A DNA stretch of 64,000 bases from Helicoverpa zea (taxonomy: Eukaryota > Arthropoda > Insecta > Lepidoptera > Noctuidae): NCBI RefSeq assembly GCF_022581195.2, contig NC_061465.1:3908501-3972500 (forward strand). Reading direction: 5' to 3'. Each line of letters begins with the position of its first letter. Position 1 is the first letter of the stretch. The notes beneath the pieces were generated by a model. The model was not told the origin of the DNA. It searched no databases and saw only the letters and a list, made by a program, of their open reading frames with translations. Below are positions 10,966-22,402 of this stretch, piece after piece. The position numbers and the translations under genes were made by a program.

Positions 10966-12475
10966 ACTTGTCAAGAAAAAACGTATAAGATATTAATTAC
11001 ATAATGTTGATGAACTTGTCGTTCGATATTCAAAAGCGATACGTTAGTGTGTAGATGTAGGGGTCTACGTGGGCGGGCCGGGAATGTTTCTCTTGCCGCT
11101 TAGCACCCCAAAACAAGATGAACTTTGTTCAATGCGTCTACATTAAGAACTCTCTATTGACTCGCTCGTAAATCTAGATCCATAAAGCGTCTTTCACACG
11201 CTGCGAGTTCACTTGGTTTATCATGGAATACCAAGAAAGATACGAAGCAATAAAAGAATAAAACCTTTAGTAAGTTAGCAACGATAAAAGCGACAAAACG
11301 GCGAGTTTAGATTTGTACATAATAAAATACTTTGCGTTACATAACGGTTTGAAGTAACAGGGAAAATACAATATGTATTTGGTAAAGAAAATTGTGTTAC
11401 ATAATAAAAAAAGTTGTTCCGAGTTGTGTTTTAAGAGTTTTGTGACTTCCGCAACGAATTGTGTCATTATTTTAATTGACATTATTTTTTTTTACTTCAA
11501 TTTATTCACCGACATGAAATGTACCTGTCAGTAAGTATATTCATGTTTAAAAGGCCATCGATTAATATCAGACAAAGAATAGACAAGCAAAAAAACGTCG
11601 ATAAAACTAGAATACAACATAGTAGGCCTAATAAATAATTTATAAACGTATTCCTTGAAGAAATGGACAGAAAATTATCATACGTCTATTAATTTGGTTG
11701 GCTATCGAACGATCTATGTTTCACTAAGCATCGGCCGTCAATATTATGCACAATACAGACCGGAAGCTTACCTGAACTACGAAGGACTTGAGTCTAACTG
11801 TTTTATAAATACCCTATTCTTATGCTGTGACCTTGTGCCGTCGTAATGGCATCCTACCTGCCTAATTCTTTACATTTTATGGAATTGGAACTTCGAGTTG
11901 CATTTGTTTTAAGGGATTTTCAATTAGTGATGTCCATATATTGCTTTGTGATAGAACATTGCTTACACTTGTCGGCAAATAATTTGTCCGCTATATAGTC
12001 AACTATTCGACGTTATGTGCAATGGTTTTATTTGTACATTTTCATTCAAACGTCACTAATTGCCAACTTCGGGGTAGCAATGAAAATTATTTCGAAAATC
12101 GGGTTCCTACTATTCTCTGCTCAGGCCCTTCTATAAAAAACCCTGTTAAATCACACAAGTAACAAGTTTTAACGTATTAGAAAGTGAAATAAAATAATTC
12201 GTAACGTTGCAACTTTTCTCCTAAACAAGGAGTAGCACGGTTTTAATCAGTTCTGATATACCGTGTTCAAGCCATACATAAATTAAACTTATGTAAAGGT
12301 AATATAACGACCATGACTTAGCATGTTTTTAAAACGCTGAGTCATTTATCATGAAAATGTGAACTAGAAACAATAGAAAATAAATTATTTCTTCAATAAA
12401 AACTCACGCTAAGAGAACAAAATACATAAAGTGCAAAGGGCGAAAGTTCCACGTGCATCTTGCAAACACATTTAA
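10966..12475. other. Gene-free, one isolated donor-like site
   Basis: A minus-strand TTCAG|GTAAGC lies at 11772/11771. No coding stretch could be tied to it. The rest is AT-rich and unremarkable. Confidence 0.35.
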
Positions 12476-12698
12476 TATAGTTATCGGCACGAATCTTGAG
12501 CTCTGACCTTCACCTGCGCAGAAGTAATTTATTGGGTCCCTTTTGTGGTATGAAGTGAGGCGCGGGGGCGGGCTAAAGCGGTGATTGGCCCGCAGTGCAT
12601 CGCGTCAAAGCCGTCACTCGGGATTGGTTCTTTGCTAATATGTAAATCACTTCTGCGCAGATGTAGGTCAGAGCTCAAGATTCGTGGCGATAACTATA
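12476..12698. mobile_element. 223-bp inverted-repeat element (MITE-like)
   Basis: The left end TATAGTTATCGGCACGAATC and the complement of the right end match for about 48 bp with roughly four mismatches. The terminal TA on each side could be the target duplication, as in Tc1/mariner-type MITEs, but this is uncertain. The interior is GC-richer and has no coding signal. Confidence 0.65.
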
Positions 12699-13469
12699 CC
12701 AGACATAAAAAAATGATACGAAGCTATTATAAATTAACTAAAATCTTTACTAAAAAAAATCTTTCATAGAACCTAATAAAGAATTTCAACTGTGTAAATA
12801 GTGAAATCGTTTACAAAGTTAGGTAATACTACAAATGCACACACCATTTCACATTACACACATTACACAAATACCTACCAATTACAAAGATTAGAACAAC
12901 TCCTATCAAAAACATCAAAGTACACCTGCGTGCAAACAAACATGGAACACAAATGCAGATTCACATAGGCACGGTAAAGAACATAGGTGTTAGTACACGC
13001 AATAAATTGCTGTTGTCTGTAAACTATGCCGCGCCTTGTATTGTCGCAGCAGTCTTGCTCAGCTGTCACCATTGCTCCGGAGATATTGATGAGCCTGATT
13101 TTCTGCACTCAAGTGTATAGGCTAATTTTGTAATCCTATAATTCATTTGCCTAGGTATTCAACTAATGATTGAAAATCTGTACTAAGTAGGTATATGGTT
13201 TTTATTTTTTTTAATCAGTTGAAAGACACAAATAAAATTGATCTATTTTACTCTTATTTTGCTATTATGTGATTGTTTATGATGTTGATCGGTGGAGTAT
13301 TGTCAAGTACATATATGTAAAGGTATTAGAAGCAAACACAGTTATAAAATAATAATTGAGGAAAGATTATGTTTATGCAAATAAAGAGAAAAACATTGAA
13401 ATGTGAGAGGAAACATGTTATTGTTATAGCAATTTGCAGAATACGGCTATCACATAATAATAATTTGCA
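12699..13469. other. Gene-free, nothing recognised
   Basis: AT-rich sequence. A 77-codon minus-strand ORF at 12875-13108 has no recognisable feature. Confidence 0.4.
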
Positions 13470-13491
13470 ATAATAATGTATTTCTTTGATT
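13470..13491. repeat. Target-site duplication, left copy (22 bp)
   Basis: The 22 bases starting ATAATAATGTATTTCTTTGA are repeated exactly at 14193-14214, directly flanking copy B of the 0.7-kb retroposon. A perfect duplication of this length indicates target-primed reverse transcription and a fairly recent insertion. Confidence 0.85.
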
Positions 13492-13492
13492 G

Positions 13493-14190
13493 GCCCCGCA
13501 GGGCATCTGAGGCGGATGACGGGGAGTAGCGACCCCGCGGGGCTATATATCCGAGTGCTCCAGGGAGAGTATACTGTCCCCCATCTCCGGCTTGCCGGAG
13601 TGAAGCATGACGGGGGATAGGTCTCCCGCCTCTTGGCTTGCCTTCACCGGCCGGTCAGAGTGGAGTCGCTAGAGTAGGGTTAGCAGCCCGCTCGGAGGGT
13701 AGGTGCCTCGTGGTAAGTGGCGAGTGGGCCGGTGATGCTGGACCCACAGGGAGCGCCTGATCTGCGTTTAAAGTCCGCCGAGGTATCCTCACCCTTCAGC
13801 CGCTCATGTACCTGTTGCCCCCTTGTTGCGATTTAGCGACTGATTCCCGGGGGCCCAGTAAGTGAGTTGGCGAGTCTCCACCTGCCATTTTTACGTGTAT
13901 TTATTACATTGTTATCGGCAGGTGCCATAGTTCCCGTAGTTCCCCCATTCCTAGTCCACTAGCATCACAATAGCCCAAGTAGTTTTCATCCATAGTTAGC
14001 AATAGTTTAGCACAGAACCGGGGATTGTCCTTGGGTACATTTCTATAGTGTATACAGGGATAATCGTCGGTTTTGTGTCACCATTTCATTAAAGTTGTCT
14101 CAAAAGGGCTTCAGCGTGTTGGCTTCGGCCCCACGTTCGCCTCCCAAAAATCCGGGACTCTGTAGTCCCGAGGTCTGGTAGAGACATACA
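13493..14190 (-). mobile_element. 0.7-kb unclassified retroposon, copy B
   Basis: This is the inverted partner of copy A (6504-7206), complete from terminus to terminus and bounded by perfect 22-bp direct repeats. The three stem-loops of copy A are preserved: the first has an unchanged 7-bp stem with a changed loop (ACAG instead of ATAG), and CTCCGGC/GCCGGAG is intact. It lacks the (ATT)n that abuts copy A, so that microsatellite probably belongs to the RTE next to copy A. With no ORF, it must use another element's machinery, or it is the conserved UTR of a larger element mobilised alone. Confidence 0.7.
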
Positions 14191-14192
14191 AG

Positions 14193-14214
14193 ATAATAAT
14201 GTATTTCTTTGATT
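14193..14214. repeat. Target-site duplication, right copy (22 bp)
   Basis: Exact repeat of 13470-13491, on the far side of retroposon copy B. Confidence 0.85.
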
Positions 14215-17200
14215 TTAATGTGTTTTAGTATTCACGAAGAGATGTGCACAGATTTTTAAAAGCACGTTGTTTTTAATCATGTAAAACAATATGCAGCTAA
14301 ATAAACTATTGATAATTATTATGATTTAAAACTTTTTTAATTGATACACAGAAATAGGTGTTTTTTTTAGTCCTACAAATAAATGATCTCACTTTTTTTA
14401 AATCATCCAAAAATATTTAAAAAACTGTAGATTATTAACCAAGCTATTAATTTTTAACATTACATGAAAAAAATTGCTGTAAAAAGGGTCTCTTCTTTGA
14501 CACGCTTAGTAAATGTAAAAAAAATGCTACAATTTAATTGATCGCACTCAAAGTAATGGATTCAGCGTAATATCGGTTCACCTTGACTGCTAATCTCAAT
14601 GACATAGTTTTAACTTAATTCTGTCTTTCATTAAATATTAATTAAAACGCTATTATGATTGTAAAGCATTTTTCTACCACTGGCAACCTCACGTAAATAT
14701 TCTAAAATTCTTCTCAATATTGTCCAATATCCTATTTATTTGTTTTTTTTTTTATAGTAATCCCGGCTTCATCGTCATCTTTTTTATCTTTATCTACTAG
14801 AACATAATGTTTGCCATATATTTTCTAGTCCGCATGTCCCAGCACGGTGTATAATCCATTTTAAATCAGGTCTCGAGCAACTCACCGGATGTTATTTCCA
14901 TTGTGACCTAAAAACCGTTATCATTCGCGACACTGTGTGAAAGTCTACACAAGTGTACCGATTAGATTATTTTGTACAGATTTGTTTATCACCATTCCTT
15001 TTTAGTGGCCACGTCATGACACAAAGAATACCCCTCATCGATGATAAAACGATCCTTGTCGAAATAACTCCTTTATGTGTGGAAAGTATTTGTTTGTGTG
15101 CGTCACTTTGTTACGGAATGTGTGCGTTTGACGACTGGTATTACGTGTAATACTTTAGTGCTAACGAGTGTACATCTATGGATAGCATCCATTGCTGTTT
15201 TGTTTTGAGCTGTAGCATCTGTTCGTGTTATGCGTGCAGCAATGAATGTCGTACAAGTTATAGAGGTCGTGTTACTCACTGCCAGCTGTACGGTCGCGTT
15301 GGTAATCATATTCTGTTTCGTTTTCCTGCCGTGAGCTTGTAGCTCTTAGTTCATTTTATACGTCACGCCCAACATTGGATCAAACGTTTGTCAATTTGCT
15401 ACAAGCCGCTTCACATCGGTATTTTATAGTAGCATTAGAATTACAGTTTTATTGTAATCGTATAACATTTATGTAATTGTACACTTTAATCCGAATGCAG
15501 CTGTTTTTATTATCTTATCAGTCAACGACTTGAATATGTGTAGGTAAGTAATACATTTATTTAAACGGTGCATTCCCTGTCGAAGAGTTTATTCAACTTT
15601 TAGCACAGTTTGATCATGAGACCGATTTTATTAAACGGTTTTATTTAGCTTATTTTTAACACTCGCTGTAAACATGACTAAAACGCAGCTAAATAACCTA
15701 CATTTGCGTACGTAAATAAGAGATCAAGTCTGTTCGTCACGTGAATTGGATTAATGACTTCCTAAGGTCACCGTAGGTTGGTCATTGTTCTTGGGATAAG
15801 TTGTCCCCATAAATATGGCAACCCTACCCGGTGGGTGTAATTTGTAAGGGTGACCACACTGTGATAACTGTCGCCGGGACCCCTCGCAGGTACGACTCTA
15901 CGACATGATAAGACTTCTTATGCCCACCTTTTTCGAGATAAAACTATTATTATGTTGTCACTGTATTCTATCGTGGCCAATTGCGATAATAGGACTTGTT
16001 TGATAGTGAGTATTGGAGCGGTTAGTTTAAATTGTATTTCAATACGGTCGGTGACTAAGTATTAAGTATGTTTTAAATTAGTATTCATATTGTTTTTTTT
16101 TTTTTCAATATATCGTTGTACGTATTTTTTTAGAAACTAAATAACTTTGTGTGCTTTGCTGAAATCATCAATCGTAACGATTTTTTTATTATTTTACTAA
16201 AACTTATACCTTATTTACTACATAATACATAACGCTTATCACACCAAAAAATCTAAAGACGGTACCCTGAGCAAATGACCTTGAGCCTCTGCGCTATACA
16301 AACTCGGCGCAAGAAATACGTAGCGAGAACGCTCATATTTTGGTTTAAAATGTTTTTAAAATAAAATGTTCGTGTTTTGAAAAAAATAAAACTACCATAA
16401 TGTTCGTTATTAAATTAGCTATCTATTAGTTTAGGTAGCAAATAAAAATAATAGTTACTTTACGAAGAGATGCATCTTATTAGTGATTATTTCTCATTTC
16501 TGTGGTTTCGTTGTGACCGTCTAATTAAACATTACGATACTTAGAAAAAAAAAGAAAACTACCATTTTTGCTATTGGATAAAGAGAAGTTGACTCCGAAA
16601 AACTGCACAAAAAACGGCTGCCGCTGCGTTTTGCACGGGAACGCGCCTATTCATAATAATTCGTTCCCACTAAAAACCGTATAAAATTGTTTGCACTGCA
16701 TTCAATATCTGTGTACAGTAATATTAGGGAGTCTGGTTGAATGGTACACAACGCCCGGGGGAAAACAGTGAATAAAAATATTCTTTGAACGTCTAAGGTA
16801 TAAAAATCTAAAGTGGGCGGGACTTTCATAAACTTGATATGAGATCTGCTTGATCTGTATCTACCGATATTTTGCTGAGTTTGTGAAATTATTTTTTTAC
16901 GTCGCTTTATATATGAAACATATGTCTATATAGAAATTAAAAAAATGGCAATCTAACGATTAAATGAAGAAAAATCAATACCTTAAACAGAGATAAGGCC
17001 CTTATCGACTCAAAAATATTTACATTTATTTCAGCAACCTAAAACTTCTTTAACCAATGAATGCTACTAGTAGTGGGAAGCCCTAAAATGCCTGGTTAAA
17101 AATCGGTATTGCCGTAAAACATTTATTTTTAATGAAAAAAATAAAATAAAACACAACACTGAGTAACCTTTACTGACTGGCCAGTGCCCTTTGGTAACAG

Positions 17201-17292
17201 ATGTGTACATTACTTAATCCCTATACCGCCCTACAGGAAATAAATCAATAATAATAAATGAAAAACACGCGCAAATCCTTTCACATTTAAAA
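14215..17292. other. Gene-free, nothing recognised
   Basis: Three kilobases of AT-rich sequence without recognisable repeats. TAG|GTAAGTAA near 15541 resembles a plus-strand splice donor but no coding stretch precedes it. Short ORFs (60-68 codons) are not convincing. Confidence 0.4.
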
Positions 17293-17874
17293 CTAGCTGT
17301 TCCTCTCGGTTTCACCCGCGTCCCAGAGGAACTTCTTTACGTAACCAGATAAAATGTAACTTATGTCGGCGCAGGATAGTGTAGCTTTCTAAGGGTGCGT
17401 CCACATCTGGCGAATGTGCCGCGAATGCGCAGCTCGCGAGCCGTTTGCGACCTGCCCGCGAGCTGCGCGCGTGCAGTCACTGCAATAGCTTGGTGCGCCT
17501 CTTTAGCGCAACTCATGCAAGGCTCGTATAGAGCGCGCGAGCGGCGCGCGATCTGCGCGCACTCAGTTCTCGCCCTTACAGTTCCGTTTATTATTTAATA
17601 AAGAGCGCGTCGCGCGCCGCCTGCGCGCTGATCGCGTACGGCGCTTAGGTCGCGCGCGAACTGCGCGCGGGCGGTGCAGAAGCGGCGCACGAACAAAAAT
17701 GCACGCGCGCAGCTCGCGGGCAGGTCGCAAACGGCTCGCGAGCTGCACATTCGCGGCACATTCGCCAGATGTGGACGCACCCTAAGAGTGAAAGAGTTTC
17801 TCAAACCGGTTCAGTAGTTTCGGAGGTTTAAGCAAACAAACAAAAAAAGCATTCCTCTTTATTACCTACATATA
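17293..17874 (-). mobile_element. Helitron-like element interrupted by a MITE
   Basis: The CTAG terminus at 17293-17296, with GC-rich sequence just inside it, and the opposite AT-rich terminus near 17850-17874 belong to one minus-strand Helitron-like copy. The 390-bp element at 17393-17782 splits it: CTTTCTAA on the left resumes as TAAGAGTGAAAGAG on the right. The outer element is thus the older insertion. Confidence 0.6.
17393..17782. mobile_element. 390-bp DNA element with 83-bp near-perfect inverted repeats
   Basis: The left (17393-17475) and right (17700-17782) terminal inverted repeats of 83 bp begin GGGTGCGTCCACATCTGG and differ at a single position. A TAA trinucleotide flanks both sides (17390-17392, 17783-17785), the target duplication typical of PIF/Harbinger-type elements (TWA). 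The interior is strikingly rich in CG dinucleotides and GCGCGC runs in an AT-rich neighbourhood. ORFs of 61-69 codons through it are by-products of the inverted repeat. No transposase is encoded, so it is non-autonomous. 32623-32725 is a probable relative. Confidence 0.8.
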
Positions 17875-18864
17875 TCAAAATGGATAAAAAAATAATCTAG
17901 GTGATAGAGCAAACTCTTTGGAAAAACAAATTTTCCAATTCAAGTAAATAGGTAAATAAGTCAACAAACCATTAAGTAATAACTATTAATTACAAACTAC
18001 AATTTGGCAGCATATGAAGATCAGATAACTTATGTGCAGTATTACGAAAGCCACTTCAATTTGTTCGAAGCTAAACTAGATCAATACTAGGGTCACCTTT
18101 GATGAAAAGATTAAGACTGATACAAGTGTCATAAATCATAGTATGATTTATAGTGTGGGCTTTCGATTAAACACACTTTTGTAAATAGAGGTCTGTGATG
18201 CACATTATTTATTATGTGGGACTTCGTTCTAGCATAAGGTTGGTTCTTCATTTGTTTAATATCTCTTGAAATTATTGTTTTACTAGCGACTAGTCCCGGT
18301 TTCGTACTGGTACCAGTATTTTCTCACGATTTAATGAATGTGATTATACACATAAACCTTCCTCTTGAAACAGTCTATCTGTTGAAAAAAACACATGAAA
18401 ATCGTTTGCGTAGTTTTGAAGATTTAAGCGTACAAAGGGACATAGGTACAGAAAAAGCGACTTTGTTTTATACTATTTACCATGATTTACTTGTAGTAAA
18501 AATCTTCTATTGAAACATGCGTTTTTGGTTATAAAAACTACAGATCGATACCACGTGCGTTTAAAAGTTCACTCAGAGTTCATCTGATTCATTCACAAGA
18601 CATGTAGCCGATAACTCAAACTTGAAACTTGTCCTTTATTTTTTTAACAATATACAGATTACTATATAGAGCGAGTGGAACGTCTCAAAGGGAGCTCGGA
18701 GTGGGGTCTCGGCTAATATAAATATTCAACGGAGGTTAACGGCGGTCGACCGAGGTGAGCCACCCTTGATAAAAAGTTAAAATAGGCTTCACACTGACGC
18801 ACTCCAAAGTACTGCTAACGTATTATATAAGCTTCAATTTTATGTCGTACGTGTTATCTATCTA
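17875..18864. other. Gene-free, nothing recognised
   Basis: AT-rich single-copy-looking sequence. Confidence 0.4.
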
Positions 18865-19052
18865 TCTATATACTAATATTATTAAGAGGAATAAAATGTA
18901 TTCATGTTTGTTTGTAATGGATAAACTCAAAAACAATTGGACCGATTTTCAACATTCTTTCACTAATAGAAAGCTACATTGTCTACGAGAATCATAGGCT
19001 ATATTTTGTCCAGGAACGGGCAATAGCTACCACAGGACGAGGGTGGATTTTG
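18865..19052 (+). mobile_element. Helitron-like element, 3' end lost
   Basis: It starts TCTATATACTAATATTATTA and matches the 56908 copy through ATAGAAAGCTACATTGTC and ATAGGCTATATTTTGTCC. Similarity fades after GGACGAGGGTGG, so the terminal hairpin and CTAG are missing or degraded. Confidence 0.6.
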
Positions 19053-19317
19053 TTAAATATTGTTACAAATTAATTAAAACAGTGTGGAAAACAATATTTG
19101 TGAACAATACCACTGAACACATTTACGATCGCAACAAAATAAAGGTAAGAGATACGCATTAATAAAGGCATAACTTATAAGTAATTTTCCCCACATTGAA
19201 CAGCTGGATCAATAACACAACAGACACTATAATAATTTACATAAAGCACCACAAATATTGTCATTGAACATTCTGGATTTTATTGAGCCATTATACAAAA
19301 TAGGCTTACAAATCTAA
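19053..19317. other. Short spacer
   Basis: AT-rich sequence between two Helitron-like elements. Nothing recognised. Confidence 0.4.
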
Positions 19318-19531
19318 TCCCTACTAATATTATAAATGCGAAAGTAACTCTGTCTGTCTGTCTGTTACGCTTTCACGTCTAAACCACTAAACAGATTTTA
19401 ATAAAATTTGGTACAGAGAGTTGCCCTTGAGAAAGAGCATAGGATAGTTGTTATCCCGGACTTTTGAAGAGTTCTTTTGGAAACGCGATATAACCGAACT
19501 CTACGCGGGCTAAGCCGCGGGCGGAAGCTAG
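19318..19531 (+). mobile_element. Helitron-like non-autonomous element with intact ends (214 bp)
   Basis: The copy begins TCCCTACTAATATTATAAAT, contains TCTGTCTGTCTG, and ends with a CGCGG-GCTAAG-CCGCG hairpin (19504-19519) followed 8 nt later by CTAG (19528-19531). It lies between a host A (19317) and a host T (19532). These are the diagnostic Helitron features: 5' TC, 3' hairpin plus CTRR, A|T insertion, no target duplication. It has no coding capacity. Confidence 0.75.
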
Positions 19532-19680
19532 TACTGTATATTAGCTTGAACTCTGAACTATGATGTATCACTCGTGTGAATATTGTTCACAAGTTGTTGA
19601 TGCCAACTATACCGTATGAAAGGTAACGTAGGGCGAGATTTTTGCGTGGGTTGGCTGTACCTACTACATACATGCTTAAA

Positions 19681-19878
19681 GTATCCGCAAACTATAGACT
19701 AAACAGTCGGCTGACAGTTGCCCGAAAGTTTTTTTTAAGAATATCTTGATTCCAAACAAAGTTTTCAGTCGTTCTGATACCGGCTCAATATCTGATCTGA
19801 GCCATTCATCTTCATGCTACATATATAGATTTATGAGAATAAGCAAAGAATCGGCCTACTAAAAGTTTGCAGTGTGCC
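19681..19878. mobile_element. Inverted-repeat element, copy 2 of a local pair
   Basis: The left end (GCAAACTATAGACTAAACAG) and the complement of the right end (GCACACTGCAAACTTTTAGT) form imperfect inverted repeats. The interior aligns with 7787-7943. It is a decayed non-autonomous DNA element without coding capacity. Confidence 0.5.
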
Positions 19879-20109
19879 GAAGCTCTTATGCTCGTCTATA
19901 TCCTGTAATAATATGTACGCGTGTTAAAAAATTATTATCACATATATGTATATTTGAGTAATGTATCTAATAAAAATTAAATTGAAGATGAATGAAGCTG
20001 ATTTAAAAATGGGTTAATAGATTGATCTATTTTTCTAATTGATTTATATCTATTATATTTATATTTATATAATATACAGTATGTTAAATGGACTGTTTTT
20101 ACTACTTCA

Positions 20110-20631
20110 TTAGTTATAATTGTTTGAAAAATTGCAGGTCGAAGATACTGGCATTATGAAAAATAACACTATTAGTTTATGATTAAAGATTATAGATGCA
20201 GGAATTACATAAAATAGGTCAATGAGGCAAGATATAATTTTCCAGTTTTCTCGACTTTGAAATTGCTCAAAATCAAATAAAAGTGAGTATGTAAAAAAAT
20301 ACTTAGGTACAATTGAAAATCCAGTAATTTTTTTAAATACAAGAACATAATCCTCAACTTCGTTGATCAGAGCCCGTTTTAAATAAAACCCACCATCCAG
20401 AATCAGTATCGGTTTCACCACTTCTAAATGAAAGTGAAACAATCTCAAACGAGCACAATATACCCCCCTACTTGTTCGTAAAAACGATTTGATGTGTGAC
20501 AAAGCATTTGTCGGCGACTGTACCGCGCTCCTCGGGGTAAGTTTTGTTAAACATATATCGTAGAAGTAAACACTCCAGACGTATTGTGTGTCAAAGTTAC
20601 TTACTGTTACCCAGTAAACGATGTAAGGCGA
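20110..20631 (-). CDS. Long open frame without a start codon, possible exon or gene remnant
   Basis: The minus strand stays open for 173 codons from just after a stop at 20632-20634 to a TAA at 20110. There is no ATG near the N-terminal end. It was flagged because random stops should come far more often in such AT-rich DNA. The product would be aromatic and hydrophobic (SVYFYDIC, VLVFKKITGFSIVP, CLIDLFYVIPASIIF), as in a multi-pass membrane protein fragment, but AT-rich codons alone also give this bias. No family was recognised. On the opposite strand, MCDKAFVGDCTALLG runs into a strong donor GGG|GTAAGT at 20536/20537, so one of the two readings is probably a shadow. Confidence 0.25.
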   Translation of the reverse strand, partial: SPYIVYWVTVSNFDTQYVWSVYFYDICLTKLTPRSAVQSPTNALSHIKSFLRTSRGVYCARLRLFHFHLEVVKPILILDGGFYLKRALINEVEDYVLVFKKITGFSIVPKYFFTYSLLFDFEQFQSRENWKIISCLIDLFYVIPASIIFNHKLIVLFFIMPVSSTCNFSNNYN

Positions 20632-20689
20632 TTAACAAGACATTATATAATGTGTTTTATCATTTTTCAAAATGAATAGCGTAGCTTTT

Positions 20690-20880
20690 TGATCTCTCTC
20701 CGGTCGTGTCGGAATGCCGTCCCATCGGGTTATGAAGAGTAAAGGAATAGGGAGTGCACCTGTGTCTGCGCAAATGCTCGTGCACTATAATAATGTCCTG
20801 CGCAGCTGGCTGATCTCCTTAGATGAGAACAGCCGCCGTGGCCGAAATTGGCCGTGGACGCCAATTATTATTATTAGATT
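20690..20880 (+). mobile_element. Retroposon 3' end with (ATT)n tail
   Basis: The segment CTCCGGTCGTGTCGG...CCGCCGTGGCCGAAATTGGC ends in ATTATTATTATTAGA. I recall this block as a very common moth repeat that always ends in ATT repeats, consistent with a LINE or LINE-dependent 3' end (recollection plus tail structure). The 62-codon ORF crossing it is not functional. The family was not assigned. Confidence 0.5.
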
Positions 20881-21433
20881 TTTGAGTGATACATGTTTTT
20901 AGTATTTATTCCAGCAAATGAAAGCATAATAGTTACAAAGTTTTAAAATGAAAACAATCGATGTGACAAGAAGGAAGAAAGACCCGAGAACTTAGCGGCC
21001 GTACTGCGCCTTTGTGATTTCACCATGTTTTTATTGTATAAAAAATACATAGAATGTTAAAAAGAGTCTACATTTCCTTCAGTGAAATTCACAAATTATT
21101 ATTTATTACAAAAAATGCGATAAGTGCTAGCTCTTGCTTCCCTGGAGGCTCGAAAACCGTGGGTGTACCTATCGTAGGCGTAATATTGTACACCTTTGCC
21201 TAACCTTTCAGGGGTCACCAACCAATAATCTAAGCTACTTTATTCACATTCACTGAGTCATTCATCTCTGAAAATGAGAAAAAATAATATGAATACAAGG
21301 GTTTTTTCAGGAGAGCTGCAAGGGACTCTTTCCTCATTTGTAACATAGTTTTCGTTAAAAACCTTAATTGCTTCGCAGATTTACCTATTAGAGTTAAGAA
21401 AGTTGAAAAAGCAATTTGCATCATATGGGCCAT
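20881..21433. other. Gene-free, nothing recognised
   Basis: AT-rich sequence. A 67-codon minus-strand ORF (21230-21433) is not convincing. Confidence 0.4.
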
Positions 21434-21520
21434 TCATCGAGGAATCCCTTAGGCTACTTTTTATCCAGTAGCACGAAGTAGTTCCCACCGGACGCGGATA
21501 ACACTGGTGACGGAAGCTAC
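21434..21520 (+). mobile_element. Helitron-like 3' end fragment
   Basis: TTAGGCTACTTTTTATCC, AGTAGTTCCCACCGGACGCGG and the terminal GACGGAAGCTAC match the 3' third of the Helitron-like copies here, with CTAG mutated to CTAC. The 5' part is missing. Confidence 0.5.
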
Positions 21521-22402
21521 GTCTTCATAAAAACTGACAAAGTTAGCGATAAAAGATATACCTACTTACAGATACAGACATAAGCAAGTACTTTAAAAGA
21601 ATGAGTGAAGCTGGCCGCTTGTACCCGGAACTCATCAGGCATTCTTCATCCGATTTCCGGACGCGGCACGTGTATGATAGATACGAAACCGCAAGCCATC
21701 CGATGTCATTCCTGAGTCCCGCTGTTCTTTCCGGATCTTATAAATACTGTTAAAAAGTTATCTGCAAGATTTTTTTAACCTACTTCCATAAAAGAAGGTA
21801 CTGTACTGTTTATGAATTACCGATTTTAAGTATGGTTATACTATATGTGTATATTGTAGCGAGTCCGTGCGAGGTAGGCCCAAAAAAATCAGTGGCAAAG
21901 ATGTGTGAAGTACTAACCAACGTCTGAGATGCAAAGTTTTTTGAAGAATACATTGAGCAGGTACAGTAGACTGCACATCAGTGGTAACTGTCAAGCACCT
22001 TAACTCAATAGTAATAAGTACGATTTTCCTATAAAACTGTTACCACTGACCTGAAGTTGACTGTACGTCTAACTCCATTGAATGAATAAGATATGCAGCT
22101 TCAATTTCATACATTCTAACGTATTTCTTACTAAAACTCGGTTGTTAATGGCCGTACGAAATCGCCTTACACGCGTGTAATCTTATAACTACAGGGCAGA
22201 CACACGAATAACTACAACCAGTATATCTTGAGCTGTGAACCCTTTCACATTCCTTTGTATTGTAGGTCCGTAAGTTGGATGGATGGTAGACTAGCGGAGA
22301 TTGTGCCGACATAGAAAATTAAAAAAATATCTGCGGAATTCCTTGACGGTGGTACTGTTTATTGTTCTTTAAGTATTTTGGGTGTTGGCGTACAGACTAT
22401 AA
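21521..22402. other. Gene-free, nothing recognised
   Basis: No repeat or coding stretch recognised. Confidence 0.4.

Noticed and set aside
15541..15556. TAG|GTAAGTAA as a splice donor
   Set aside because: TAGGTAAGTA-type words recur throughout the AT-rich background, and no open frame precedes this one.
17395..17804. Arg/Ala-rich ORFs of 61-69 codons on both strands
   Set aside because: They mirror each other because they lie in the 83-bp inverted repeats of a transposable element.
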